A stretch of 64,000 nt of DNA from JBJXHG01 sp046160865 (GTDB lineage: Bacteria; Planctomycetota; UBA1135; GCA-002686595): assembly GCA_046160865.1 (NCBI GenBank), contig JBJXHG010000122.1, forward strand, positions 1 to 64,000, in the 5' to 3' direction. The notes below the pieces were generated by a model. The model was given only the letters and a program-made list of their open reading frames with translations, was not told the DNA's origin and ran no database searches. Each line of letters opens with the position of its first letter. The first letter of the stretch is position 1. A program made the position numbers and the translations under genes. Positions 9,094 through 18,447 of the stretch are shown one piece after another.

Positions 9094-9270
9094 AACCCGC
9101 ACTTCTCACCACGTCCTGCTGCGGTCGCGTCAACTCGCTTCGTTCGGCGTTGTTGAATCGGAATCGATCCTCGCCGACCTGACAGGTCGGCTCCGGTCGA
9201 TTCCGATGCAACGCCTTGCCCGAAGCGAGCAGTCGCGCTCTCGCGACGGACGTGGTGAGAAATGCAGGTT
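9094..9270. repeat. 177-bp long imperfect palindrome
   Basis: The outer 23 bases (9094-9116) match the reverse complement of 9248-9270 at 21 positions. The inner arms (for example TCGGAATCGA on the left and TCGATTCCGA on the right) match again, closing on CCGACCT-GAC-AGGTCGG at centre 9182. The arms have almost no net length difference. Ends read AACC...GGTT, preceded by TTA on the left. It lies between two co-directional minus-strand genes. It could be a non-autonomous mobile palindrome, an attC-like recombination site or a very strong RNA hairpin. Confidence 0.7.
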
Positions 9271-9334
9271 GACAGGGAATCCGGCCCGCTCGAACGCGCC
9301 GGCCTTGCAGCCTGAGTATGGGTCTCGTTGCGCG

Positions 9335-11716
9335 CTACCGCGGCCGTCGTCCGCGGCGGCCGGCATCGCCACCGGGCGCCGGCACGTTGCGCTCGAAGTC
9401 CGGCAGCTCGAGCAGCGCCGGGTCGAGCGCCGCGAGTCCGGCTTCGACGCGCACGACGAGATCGGCGCGCTGCGCGTCCGCGAGGCGCGCGCGCAGCATG
9501 TTCGCCGTGTCCACGGCCGAGATGCTCAAGCCGTCGGCCGAGGCGGCGGACGACGGTCGCTGCGCGAACGCGGCCAGGATCTCGTTCGTCGCGCGCTCGA
9601 GATCGCCGCGCTCGAGCTCCACACGCGCACGACCCGCGATCGCGATCGAGAGGAAGTGCTCGGCGTTGTCGCGGCCGTCGGGATCGCGCTCGACATAGCG
9701 CTCGAAGTGCGCGATGCCGCGCGCGTACGCGGCGAGCGCCTTCTCCGCCGCGTTCGTGCGGCGGTGCTGCTCCGCCGCGACGAGCGACGCATAGCCCGCG
9801 AACCAGGCGAGCTTGGGCGACGCGCCGTCTTGCGCGAGCAGCGTCGCATACGTCGCTTCCAAGCCATCCGGTCCCTTCTCGATCAGCGCGCGCGTCCGCA
9901 CGCGTTCGTGCAGCACCGGCGAGTCGGGGAAGCGCGCGAGACCGTCCTCGAGTGCTTGGCTCGCGCGCGGCGTCGCGCCGAGCCAGCGCAAGAAGTCGTA
10001 GTGCGACGCGACGTGCGCGTCGGTGCCGGCCTGATGGCGCGCGAGCACCGCGTACGCGGCGTGGATGTCGGACAACCATTCCGGCGGCCACGAAGACTTC
10101 TCGCGATACGCCTTCGCGATCGCCGCTTGCCGCGCTTGCGCGAACAGCGCGAACACCTCGACGAGGCTCGCGTCGATCGGCGCCTCGCCGTCCGCCGGCG
10201 CGCCGACGCCGGCTTCGACCGCTTTCACTGCGCGCGCGAGCGCCTCGCCGCGTTCTCCGCGCTTCGAGGCCGTCACCGCGAGCAGCGCGTCGAGCTCGAA
10301 TCCGCTCGCACCGAGCTGCTCCGCTTCGAGCGCCGCGCGGCGCGCGTCCTCGATCATCACGCTGGAGAAGCGCCGGTCCATGTCGGCGCTGTGCGCGCGC
10401 GACAAGTACGAACGTGCGAGCTGGAGACGCGCGCGCGGATCTTGCGGGCGCGCCTCGGAGCTCGCCGCGCGCGACTCGAGCGCCGACGTCGCTTCGTACG
10501 TCGTGCGCGCGGAATCGGCCGCCTTGACGAGCGCTTCCGCGTCGATGTGCGACGACGTGCCCGACAATCCGCGCTGCACGGCGACGAGCGTGCGCGCGCG
10601 CGGATACGTCTGTGCCAGGCGCTCCGCTGCCGCGAGCAGCGCGTCGCGCTCGGCGGCATCCATCGGCACCTTCAGCGCTTCCGCGATCAGGTCGACGGCG
10701 GCTTCGGTGTTGCTCTGCGCGAGCGCGCGGCGTGCGAGGCGCGCGAGCTCGAGGTCGAGCCCGAAGATCGCGCGGCGCAGCAGATCGATCTGGTCGAGGT
10801 CGCGGTGGCGGATCGCGGACTCGATCAACTCGCGGCGCACCTCGCGCGAGCCCTGTTCGTACGCGATCTCGATCGCCTCGCGGTCGAGGACGTTCGCGCT
10901 GGCGACGCGTTCGACCACCGGTCGATCGTCGAGCACGTCGGGCCGCGGCGGCGGGCGGCCTTCGACACCTTTCACGAGCGCCGTGAAGATCGTCTGCGTG
11001 TCCCACGCGAAGTAGACGTCGTACGTCTTCTTCTGATCGAGCTCGATCATGATGTGGCGCGGCGCGATGCGATTGCCGTCGAAGTACTTGTCGTAGAGCA
11101 AGGGCTCGATCGCGATGTGCTCGCCGCACGTCACCGTGCCGAAGCGCGGACACTCGACGCGGCGGCCTTCGTCGTCGTAGTCGCGCGGGCTGTGGCGATA
11201 GACCGACGCGACGACGCACACGTACGGCTCGTAGAGCTTCGCGGTCTCCTCGCGGCGGTAGCGGATGCCGGCGTAGTGCTCGCTCGCGATCTCGCCGTCC
11301 ATGTTGACGCAGATCAGGATCGGCTTGGTCGTGGCTTGCGCGACGGCGAGCGCGTCGTCGAACGTGCGTTGCCACGTGAGCAAGCACGGCAGTGCCCAGT
11401 CGGCCGCCGTCGGCGCGGGCCACATGCCCTCGCGCGGCGTGTCGGACGGCAGCGATGGCGGCGAGCCCATCGTCATCGCGTCCTTCGACGGCGCGCCCGG
11501 CGCGCGCGGATTGTGCTCCTGCGGGTGCTGCTGCGGCGCGGCGGGCGGAGTCGTCGTGCTCGCGCCGCTCGCTCCCGATTGCGGAGCGGGCGCCGGCGGC
11601 GGCGCGGTTTGCAGCGCGAGCGCGCGCGCCGAGTGCGCGAAGGAGATCGAAGGAATCGCCACCAATGCCGTCGCGAGCCACGTAGGGCCGCGCGAGAATC
11701 GAGAGGAGGAGTTCAT
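9335..11716 (-). CDS. exported thioredoxin-fold protein with long helical repeat region
   Basis: 793 residues. A signal peptide (about 1-33) is followed by a proline/alanine-rich linker. Then a thioredoxin-like domain at about 85-230 begins with the KPILICVNMDG strand and has the SEHYAGIRYRREE helix. It has no CxxC pair where thioredoxins carry it, so redox activity is unlikely. The rest, about 250-790, is alanine-rich alpha helix consistent with degenerate TPR or HEAT-like repeats. I do not recognise a named family. An envelope scaffold or chaperone role is only a guess. It is divergent from the tandem paralog array that starts 94 bp away. Confidence 0.6.
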   Translation of the reverse strand: MNSSSRFSRGPTWLATALVAIPSISFAHSARALALQTAPPPAPAPQSGASGASTTTPPAAPQQHPQEHNPRAPGAPSKDAMTMGSPPSLPSDTPREGMWPAPTAADWALPCLLTWQRTFDDALAVAQATTKPILICVNMDGEIASEHYAGIRYRREETAKLYEPYVCVVASVYRHSPRDYDDEGRRVECPRFGTVTCGEHIAIEPLLYDKYFDGNRIAPRHIMIELDQKKTYDVYFAWDTQTIFTALVKGVEGRPPPRPDVLDDRPVVERVASANVLDREAIEIAYEQGSREVRRELIESAIRHRDLDQIDLLRRAIFGLDLELARLARRALAQSNTEAAVDLIAEALKVPMDAAERDALLAAAERLAQTYPRARTLVAVQRGLSGTSSHIDAEALVKAADSARTTYEATSALESRAASSEARPQDPRARLQLARSYLSRAHSADMDRRFSSVMIEDARRAALEAEQLGASGFELDALLAVTASKRGERGEALARAVKAVEAGVGAPADGEAPIDASLVEVFALFAQARQAAIAKAYREKSSWPPEWLSDIHAAYAVLARHQAGTDAHVASHYDFLRWLGATPRASQALEDGLARFPDSPVLHERVRTRALIEKGPDGLEATYATLLAQDGASPKLAWFAGYASLVAAEQHRRTNAAEKALAAYARGIAHFERYVERDPDGRDNAEHFLSIAIAGRARVELERGDLERATNEILAAFAQRPSSAASADGLSISAVDTANMLRARLADAQRADLVVRVEAGLAALDPALLELPDFERNVPAPGGDAGRRGRRPR

Positions 11717-11809
11717 GAGGAGAGAGCGCAGATTGGCCGAGGCTACGAGACGTCCTTCTAGTGCCGATCTCGGCCGAGTGTACACCCCGCCGATGCCGCG
11801 GCGGGCGTC

Positions 11810-13285
11810 ATGAGCGCCGCGCGCTGGCTCGCGGTTGCAGCTGTCCTGGCACTCGGCGTACTCGGCTTGTGGCTCGGGTTGCCCAAGGCAGCGCCGCTCG
11901 CGCCGGCGGTCGAGTCGGACGCGGTCGCGCACTCTTCGAGAGAGCCTGCGGCCGCGCTCGAGCTCCTCGATTCCGTCGCCGATCCCGTGCGTCCGCACGA
12001 TTCGCGCGAGCACGCGATCGAGAGCGCGCGCTCCGAAGCGACGACCGCGCGCGAAGCTCGCTCGAGGCCCGAGCGAGCCGTGTCCGCGACGCGACCGGAG
12101 GACTTCGTCACGGTGACCGTTCGTTACCAGAGCGGCGCGCCGTGCGTCGGGGCCGCCGTCCGCCTCGAAGCCGCGAGCGTAGGCGAGCAGCCGCCGCGCT
12201 TCGCGGCGTGGGCCGTCGATCGCCGGACGGATTCGAATGGACGCGCGCGATTCGACCGCGACGAGTTGCGCATCACGCCGCGCGTCGTCATCCACGCGCA
12301 GGCCGAGCCGGGCTTCGCGTCGCGCGAAACGGTGTTCGCCGGCCGTGCCGCTGTGCCGAGCGAGATCGACCTCGTGCTTGAGCGCACGAACGTCTTGCGC
12401 GTGCAAGTGCGGACGCAGCTCGGAGGCGAACTCGACCGCCCCACGATCGTCGTCGCGACGATCGACGACCATGCGCCCCTCATCCGCGAGCGCGTGACGC
12501 CCGAGCGGGGGCGCATCACCGCGTTCGCGCTCGCGCCCGGCACTTACGAGGTGTCCGCGTTTCTGGAGTCGATCGGCGCGCGCGCGCAGGAGCGCATCAC
12601 GGTGCGAGGGGATCAGAGCCTCGTCCTCACGCTCGCCGTGGAGCCGAGTGCACCTGCGCCGCTCGCGGTCGCCGGCATCGTGCTCGACGAGCAAGGAAAG
12701 GGCGTCGCCGGAGTGCCGGTGTCCGTGCTGTCGCGACGCTGGCAGTCCGCCGAGCAGAACGCGCGCGCCAAGCGGAGCGGTGGCGTCACCGACGCTCGCG
12801 GCGTGTTCGAGGTGCGCGCGGAGCCGAGTGACGAGCTCGAAGTGTCCGTCGCGGACGATCCGTTCGTCGCGACGTACGCGCCCAGCGATGCGCGCGTCGC
12901 GCACGGCACGGAGGGGCTCGTTTTTCGGCGCACGCGCTCGTGGATGCCGCAGAAGATTCGCGTGCACGCCGTCGACTCGATCACGAATCTCACGCTCGGC
13001 GAAGTTTCGTTCTCGATGCGCGAGTTGCCGCACGGCAAGGCGCAGCGCATCTTCCGCGGCCGCGACGGTTGGATCGACGCGGCCGTGCCGCCGCGCGACG
13101 ACCTCGGTTGGACCGTCGACGCGGTCGGGCATCACGCCGTCGAAGGACGAGTCGCTGACCTGCTCGCGCTCGTGCGCGACGGAGTGTTACAGGTCACGCT
13201 CGCGCGCGATCCGAAGGAACTCGAGGCGCTGGCGAAAGAGGGGAGCGATGCCGCGGGTGCGCCGACTGCGCGGCGCCGGCATTGA
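11810..13285 (+). CDS. membrane-anchored carboxypeptidase-regulatory-like protein, array copy 1
   Basis: 491 residues. A single N-terminal hydrophobic segment (about 5-25) could be an uncleaved anchor or a signal. The outside part has beta-sandwich segments of the carboxypeptidase regulatory/CNA-B kind, for example LAVAGIVLDEQGKGVAGVPV. All four array members share a C-terminal module with the motifs ARVAHGTEGLVFRR, GRDGWIDA and RDDLGW. This is the first of four tandem paralogs on the same strand. A six-codon frame at 11793-11813 overlaps its ATG in ATGA fashion and could couple translation. Function unknown; surface binding or adhesion is a guess. Confidence 0.7.
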   Translation: MSAARWLAVAAVLALGVLGLWLGLPKAAPLAPAVESDAVAHSSREPAAALELLDSVADPVRPHDSREHAIESARSEATTAREARSRPERAVSATRPEDFVTVTVRYQSGAPCVGAAVRLEAASVGEQPPRFAAWAVDRRTDSNGRARFDRDELRITPRVVIHAQAEPGFASRETVFAGRAAVPSEIDLVLERTNVLRVQVRTQLGGELDRPTIVVATIDDHAPLIRERVTPERGRITAFALAPGTYEVSAFLESIGARAQERITVRGDQSLVLTLAVEPSAPAPLAVAGIVLDEQGKGVAGVPVSVLSRRWQSAEQNARAKRSGGVTDARGVFEVRAEPSDELEVSVADDPFVATYAPSDARVAHGTEGLVFRRTRSWMPQKIRVHAVDSITNLTLGEVSFSMRELPHGKAQRIFRGRDGWIDAAVPPRDDLGWTVDAVGHHAVEGRVADLLALVRDGVLQVTLARDPKELEALAKEGSDAAGAPTARRRH

Positions 13286-13349
13286 GCGAGCGCGTGAGTC
13301 GCGCGTGCGTGCCCAGGCGGTGCCTACCGGTGGTTGGTACGGTGAGAGC

Positions 13350-14816
13350 ATGATGCGTTGGCTCGTCGCGCTCGCGTGTGTCCTCGTCGGGCTCGGTCTT
13401 TTGTGGACCTGGATGCCGAGCGCGCCGCCGGTCGAGACCGTGGTCGTCGACGAACGCGACCCGAGTGCGCGCGAGTCGGATGCGCGGCCCGCTGCGCTGC
13501 TCGAAATGGTCGAGGAGAGCGCACGCTCGAGCGCGGCCCCGGTTGCTGCACCGATCGACGTGCTGGGCGCTGCTGCCGCGGTCCCGGGCAGCGCGCCCAT
13601 CGCACCGACCGAGCCCTTCGACCTCACGGTGCGCGTGCTGTGTCCGGACGGCGAAATCTGTCGCAACGTGCGCGTGTACTGCGAGACGTGCGTGTCCGCG
13701 GACCGCTCGCGCAGCCACGCGACGATCCTCGAGAGCGAGACCGACGCGGAAGGCCGCGCCGGTTTCCACCTCGGTCGACTTCGCGACGCACCGTGTCTCG
13801 TCGTGCGCGCGACGGCGCACCCGCGCCTCACCTCGCCGATGCACGTACTCCGGCATCCGCGAGCACTGCCGGCCGACGTCGAGCTCACGCTGCAGCGCGC
13901 GTGTGAATTGCACGTCGTCGTGCAGGACGAGAACGGTCTCGAGCTTCCAGGTGTGCGCGTCGCGCTGAACAGCCGTGCGCGCGGCGAAGCGCTGGTCGTC
14001 GACGCGGAATCCTCCGGATCGCGCGGCAACGTCGCCTTCGAAGTGCCGGCGGGAAGCTACGAGCTCGTCGCGCGCGGCGGCACACCGCGCGCGGAAGCAC
14101 GCACGAACGTGGCGCTCGCGGGCGACCAAGTCGTCACGCTCGTGCTCGCGAAGAAGGAAGATCCGATCGCCGTATCTGGAATCGTGGTCGACGAGAGCGG
14201 GCGCGGACTCGAGCAAGTCACGGTGACGGCCGAACGTCCGAGCGGCGAGATGCTGCGGGGGAACCAGGTGCAGACGGATTTCTTCTTCGATGGCCACGAG
14301 CGACGCTCGATCACGACGTGGAGCACGAAACGCACAGCGGTCACCGATGCGTTGGGCGCGTTCGAGATCCGGATGCCGGTGTGCGACGTGCTCGACGTAC
14401 GTGTCGCCGGCGAGCCCTTGTTCGCGACGTACGAGCCCAGCACGGCGCGCGTCGCGTACGGCACGACGGGGCTCGTGCTGCGGCGCACGCACGCGTGGAA
14501 AAAGAGCGTCGTCCGCGTTGACTTGATCGATGCGGATTCGCGCGCGCGGATCCTCGACGCGTCGTTCGCGATGCGTGTCGCGGGCGACGAGACGCGACAG
14601 TTCAAGGCACGCGGCCTAGGCGGCTGCATCGAAGTAGGCTTTCCCGAACGCGACGACGTCACGTGGCGTATCGAGGCACACGGCTACCACACGATCGAGG
14701 GCGATATCGTTGCGCTGCGCTCGCGCATTCGCGACGGCTCTCTCGAGATCGTGCTCGCGAGCGATCCGACGGCGCCGAAGGGGCCAATCGTTCGGATACA
14801 CCTCGGTGAACGGTGA
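13350..14816 (+). CDS. membrane-anchored regulatory-domain protein, array copy 2
   Basis: 488 residues, paralogous to the neighbours at 11810, 14876 and 16079. The MMRWLVALACVLVGLGLLW anchor starts the protein. An Ala/Pro-rich spacer follows, then beta-sandwich repeats, including a cysteine-bearing segment (CPDGEICRNVRVYCETC) seen in shorter form in copy 4. The C-terminal module has ARVAYGTTGLVLRR and FPERDDVTWRIEAHGYHTIEG. An insert of about ten residues (FFFDGHERRSITTWS) distinguishes it from copy 1. The ATG at 13350 is preceded by GGTGAGAG, which supports the start. Function unknown. Confidence 0.7.
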   Translation: MMRWLVALACVLVGLGLLWTWMPSAPPVETVVVDERDPSARESDARPAALLEMVEESARSSAAPVAAPIDVLGAAAAVPGSAPIAPTEPFDLTVRVLCPDGEICRNVRVYCETCVSADRSRSHATILESETDAEGRAGFHLGRLRDAPCLVVRATAHPRLTSPMHVLRHPRALPADVELTLQRACELHVVVQDENGLELPGVRVALNSRARGEALVVDAESSGSRGNVAFEVPAGSYELVARGGTPRAEARTNVALAGDQVVTLVLAKKEDPIAVSGIVVDESGRGLEQVTVTAERPSGEMLRGNQVQTDFFFDGHERRSITTWSTKRTAVTDALGAFEIRMPVCDVLDVRVAGEPLFATYEPSTARVAYGTTGLVLRRTHAWKKSVVRVDLIDADSRARILDASFAMRVAGDETRQFKARGLGGCIEVGFPERDDVTWRIEAHGYHTIEGDIVALRSRIRDGSLEIVLASDPTAPKGPIVRIHLGER

Positions 14817-14875
14817 GGGATGCGCGCCCGCGCCGCTAGCGCACGGCCGTGATCACGCACACGATGGAGCGACGG

Positions 14876-16015
14876 ATGCGTTGGACTCTCGTGCTTCTCG
14901 TGGTCGCGCTCGGACTCGGCGTTTGGCTGCACTCGCCAAGCGAGACGCGCGTCGCACCGTCCGTGCTCGGCGAGATCCCGTTCTTCGAGCCCGCGCCCGA
15001 GAGCGCGTCGTTGCAACTCGTCTCGGGCGAGCGCTCCGTCGCGGAGCGCGTCCCCATCGACGGCTTCGGGGTGTACGACGAAAGTCATCCCACCGTAGTC
15101 GCTCCGTCCTCGCGTATGTCCAACGTGGCCGCGCCGCTCTCGTGCGCGGTGAAGGTCGTCGTGCGCAGTCCACGTGGCGAGAGGCTCTCGGGAATCCAGG
15201 TCTCCATCACGAGCCTAAACAAGCCCCCGACCATCGACGAGTTGCGCACGAACACGGCGAGTGACGGAACCTTCGTGGTCGACGTGCCGCCCGGCAACTA
15301 CGAGATCGTCGCGCGCGACGACGCCTTGCGCGCCGAGGCGCGCGCACTGCGGACGGTGAAGACGGATCGCACGGTGAACCTCGCGCTCGTCGAGGACGAG
15401 GAGCGCATCGCGGTGTCGGGCGTCGTGATCGACGAACGCGGCGATGCGATCGTCGGCATCGCGATGACGCTGAGCTGCTCCGGCGCGGAGGAGGGTCTCT
15501 TCGATCGCAGCCTTCGTCAGGGAGCGAGCGTATGCACGGGAGAGCGCGGCGAGTTCGAGCTGCGCTTGCGTCGCTCCCCGGCCTGCGCGCAGATGGACGT
15601 GGTCGTCGGCGTCGATCCGTTCCTGGCCGAGTTCACACCGGCGCGCGTGCGCGTGCCGTTCGGCACGCAGAGCCTCGTGATCCGCCGCAGCCCGGTGTGG
15701 AGCGCGGAGTCCGTGCGCATGCGCGTCGTCAACGCCGCGACCAAGGAATCGATTGCCCGATCGACGCTGACGCTGAACCACGTGGGCAGCGGGAACCGTC
15801 GGATCGTCGAGGGCCGCGACGGCACGATCGACGCGCAGCTCGCGCGCCGCGACGACGTGCTGTGGAAGGTCGAGTCGCGCGGCTACTTCCCGACGACCGG
15901 AACGGCGGCGGATCTCCTCGCGCGCGTGCACGGCGGAGCGATCGAGGTCGAGCTCGTGCGCGATCCGTCGAAGAGCACTATCGAGCGGGCGTGGACGGGG
16001 CATCTGCGGCGCTGA
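14876..16015 (+). CDS. membrane-anchored regulatory-domain protein, shortened array copy 3
   Basis: 379 residues from the ATG at 14876, chosen because GGAG lies five to eight bases upstream and the protein then begins MRWTLVLLVVALGLGVW like its neighbours. ATG 14864 and GTG 14849 are alternatives. Compared with copies 1, 2 and 4 it lacks about one beta-sandwich domain (roughly 100 residues) after the anchor spacer. The C-terminal module is kept, with VRVPFGTQSLVIRR and EGRDGTIDAQLARRDDVLWKV. This is a natural domain deletion within the array, not a frameshift. Function unknown. Confidence 0.68.
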   Translation: MRWTLVLLVVALGLGVWLHSPSETRVAPSVLGEIPFFEPAPESASLQLVSGERSVAERVPIDGFGVYDESHPTVVAPSSRMSNVAAPLSCAVKVVVRSPRGERLSGIQVSITSLNKPPTIDELRTNTASDGTFVVDVPPGNYEIVARDDALRAEARALRTVKTDRTVNLALVEDEERIAVSGVVIDERGDAIVGIAMTLSCSGAEEGLFDRSLRQGASVCTGERGEFELRLRRSPACAQMDVVVGVDPFLAEFTPARVRVPFGTQSLVIRRSPVWSAESVRMRVVNAATKESIARSTLTLNHVGSGNRRIVEGRDGTIDAQLARRDDVLWKVESRGYFPTTGTAADLLARVHGGAIEVELVRDPSKSTIERAWTGHLRR

Positions 16016-16078
16016 ACGAGCGTAGTGCAGTCCCGCTGCTGGCGAACGACGGATTGCGCGCGCACGATGAGGACACGC

Positions 16079-17497
16079 ATGCGCTGGATTCTCGCGCTCC
16101 TGGGTCTCGGTCTCGTCGTCGCGCTCGTGTGGGCGTGGCTGCCGACGAAGGTGCGTTCCGACGCGAGCGCAACCGATTCGACGGGTCGCGAGGCGGCCGC
16201 GGAGCTCGCACCCGCGAGCGTCGCGCTCGAAGCGACCGAGCCCGTCGCGCTCAACGCACACGCCGAGCGCGTCGCTGTGCCCGTGCCCGCGCGCGCGGCC
16301 GTTCCGGCGACCGCGCCTTCGGCTCTCGTGGTTCGCGTTGTGTGTCCGCCCGGCGAATCGTGTCGCACGACGATCGTGACGTGCGAGCCCGAGCAGGTCG
16401 CGACGAACGTCGAGCCCGTCGCGCTCGAGCAGCACGCCGACGACGCCGGCCGCGTCGTCTTCGAGCTCGATCGGTTGCGCGGCGCTCGGTGCATCGCGAT
16501 CTGGGCCGTCGCGGACGGGCGGTTTGCGTCGCAGGAGCGCGTGTTCGCGAGCGTGCACGACCTTCCGGCCGAGCTCGTGCTCGAGCTTGCGCCCGTAGCG
16601 CGAGTGCGATTCACCGTCCACGCGCCGGACGGCAACCTGGTTCCCGGCGCACGAGTCAGCGTGGCGAGCCGCGTCGGCCATCGTCCGCTCGTGCTCGAGA
16701 TCCGAACGACTGACGCGGACGGCACCACGACGTTCCGTGTGGCGCCGGCGCGCTACGACGTCGTCGCCGAAGCGGATTGGATCGCCGGACGCGCGGAGTC
16801 CACGATTCAAGCCGGCGATGGAGCGCACGTGAAGCTCACGCTCATCTCGCGCATGGCCGGGCCGCCCGTGGCCGTGGCCGGCGTCGTGCTCGACGAGAGC
16901 GGACGCGGGCTCGCGAACGTGCAGGTGAACGTCGCCGTCCCTGCGGCATACGACGATCCGTCCCGAGTCACGCGCTGGAGATCGGAGACCGTGACTACGA
17001 ACGAGGTCGGCGAGTTCGAGCTCCGCGCGGCTCCGTCCGGCGAAGTGCAAGTCGCGGTTCAGTCCGATCCGTTCGTCGCGAGGTTCGTGCCCGTGTCCAC
17101 GCGCGTCGCGCACGGCACGACGGACGTCGTCCTGCGGCGCGAGCGCGTGTTCCCGTCGCGCAAGCTGCGCATCGTGGTGGTCGACGCCGTGTCGCGCGAG
17201 CGCGCCTTTCAGGTGTCGCTTGCGATGAAGCTCAGCGATATGGACGGTCAGCGCATCTTCCAAGGCGACGACGGCTGGATCGATGCGCAGATCTCGTGGC
17301 GTGACGACCTCTCGTGGAAGGTCGACGGACTCGGCTACCGGCCGACCGAAGGACGCCTCGTCGACTGGATGACGACGCCCGAAGGGAGTGCGGTCGAGGT
17401 CGCGCTGGAGCCTGATCCTTCCGAGGAATCCAAGAGCGACAAGCTCCTGCGCGGGGTGCGGGAACAGCGTCGGCGCGAACGAGAGAAGGACCGATGA
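16079..17497 (+). CDS. membrane-anchored regulatory-domain protein, array copy 4
   Basis: 472 residues from the ATG at 16079, which has GAGG six bases upstream and gives the same MRW-plus-hydrophobic start as copies 2 and 3. It carries the shared cysteine segment (CPPGESCRTTIVTCEP), a beta-sandwich domain with ASRVGHRPLVLEI, and the C-terminal module with TRVAHGTTDVVLRR, FQGDDGWIDAQIS and WRDDLSWKVDGLGYRP. The charged tail ends in a lysine/arginine-rich stretch. Its TGA overlaps the ATG of the RlmA-like gene by four bases, so the two are probably translated from one message. Confidence 0.7.
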   Translation: MRWILALLGLGLVVALVWAWLPTKVRSDASATDSTGREAAAELAPASVALEATEPVALNAHAERVAVPVPARAAVPATAPSALVVRVVCPPGESCRTTIVTCEPEQVATNVEPVALEQHADDAGRVVFELDRLRGARCIAIWAVADGRFASQERVFASVHDLPAELVLELAPVARVRFTVHAPDGNLVPGARVSVASRVGHRPLVLEIRTTDADGTTTFRVAPARYDVVAEADWIAGRAESTIQAGDGAHVKLTLISRMAGPPVAVAGVVLDESGRGLANVQVNVAVPAAYDDPSRVTRWRSETVTTNEVGEFELRAAPSGEVQVAVQSDPFVARFVPVSTRVAHGTTDVVLRRERVFPSRKLRIVVVDAVSRERAFQVSLAMKLSDMDGQRIFQGDDGWIDAQISWRDDLSWKVDGLGYRPTEGRLVDWMTTPEGSAVEVALEPDPSEESKSDKLLRGVREQRRREREKDR

Positions 17498-18318
17498 TCG
17501 CGCTCTCCTGCACGGTCCGCGGTTGCGAGTCGCCGCTCGCGCGTGGCGAGCGTGCGTTCGCGTGCGCGCGCGGCCACTCGTTCGACGTCGCGAAGAGCGG
17601 CTACGTCAATCTCCTCCAGCCGCAGGATCGCCGGTCGAAGTCGCCTGGCGATTCGAAAGACGTCGTCGCCGCGCGCAGACGCTTCCTCGACGCCGGTCAC
17701 GGCGCGTTCTTGCTCGACGCGCTCGCGGAGGAGCTCGCGGCGCGCGGAGTGTCGGGCGGCGCGCGCATCGTCGACCTCGGCTGCGGCGAAGGCTTCTTCC
17801 TCGGCGGATTGCGCGCGCGTGTGGACCTCGACGCGCTCGGCATCGATATCTCGACGCCCGCGATCGACGCCGCGGCGCGCCGGCATCGCGACGTGACTTG
17901 GATCGTCGCGAACGCCGACCGGCGGCTGCCGCTCGCGGACGCGTCGATCGACGTCGTGCTGTCCGTCAACGGACGCCGCAACGCGGGCGAGGTCGCGCGC
18001 GTGCTCGCACCGAACGGGGTCGCGCTGTTCGCCATCCCCGCCGTCGACGATCAAGCCGAGCTGCGCGAGCGCGTGCTCGGCCGCGCCGACACCATCGAGC
18101 GTGTCGCGCCGCTCACGGCCGAGATGGAGCCCCACTTCGACGTCGTACACACGCGCACCGTGCGCGCGAAGGTCGCGCTCGAGCGCGCGGCGCTCGACGA
18201 CTTGCTCGCGACGACGTATCGCGGCGCGCGGCACAAGGAGCGCGGGCGAATGGGGGAGCTCGGCGCCCTCGATGTGACGTGGAGTGCCGATCTCGTGCGC
18301 TTTCGGCGACGCGGCTGA
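17494..18318 (+). CDS. RlmA-family 23S rRNA (guanine-N1) methyltransferase
   Basis: 274 residues. An N-terminal zinc-binding segment has C6, C11, C24 and H28 (ARGHSFDVAKSGYVNLL), the hallmark of the RlmA family. The Rossmann methyltransferase follows, with motif I VDLGCGEGFFLGGL near residue 90. RlmA enzymes methylate N1 of G745 or G748 in helix 35 of 23S rRNA using SAM. The first cysteine pair is spaced CX4C rather than the usual CX2C, so metal binding may differ. The ATG overlaps the stop of the preceding membrane protein (ATGA). Confidence 0.8.
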   Translation: MIALSCTVRGCESPLARGERAFACARGHSFDVAKSGYVNLLQPQDRRSKSPGDSKDVVAARRRFLDAGHGAFLLDALAEELAARGVSGGARIVDLGCGEGFFLGGLRARVDLDALGIDISTPAIDAAARRHRDVTWIVANADRRLPLADASIDVVLSVNGRRNAGEVARVLAPNGVALFAIPAVDDQAELRERVLGRADTIERVAPLTAEMEPHFDVVHTRTVRAKVALERAALDDLLATTYRGARHKERGRMGELGALDVTWSADLVRFRRRG

Positions 18319-18447
18319 CGCGCGCCCTTCGAGCGGGCGATGGCGTACGCATCTTTCGCACGCATCGAGCGCGGTCCGGGTACGAGCGCCTTGCCGCGCC
18401 GCGCTCGCCGACTACCATCGCGGGCCCGTCCGTCCCCGGAGAACTCC

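Noticed and set aside
6798..11681. A single 1,600-residue minus-strand reading frame
   Set aside because: It merges the DPP4-type peptidase with unrelated codons in the palindrome and in another frame of the next gene. A signal peptide and ribosome site at 9059 show the real start.
13194..14492. Long minus-strand frame opposite array copy 2
   Set aside because: High GC3 keeps the opposite frames free of stops. The product is arginine/histidine-rich with no domain, and the plus-strand gene is clear.
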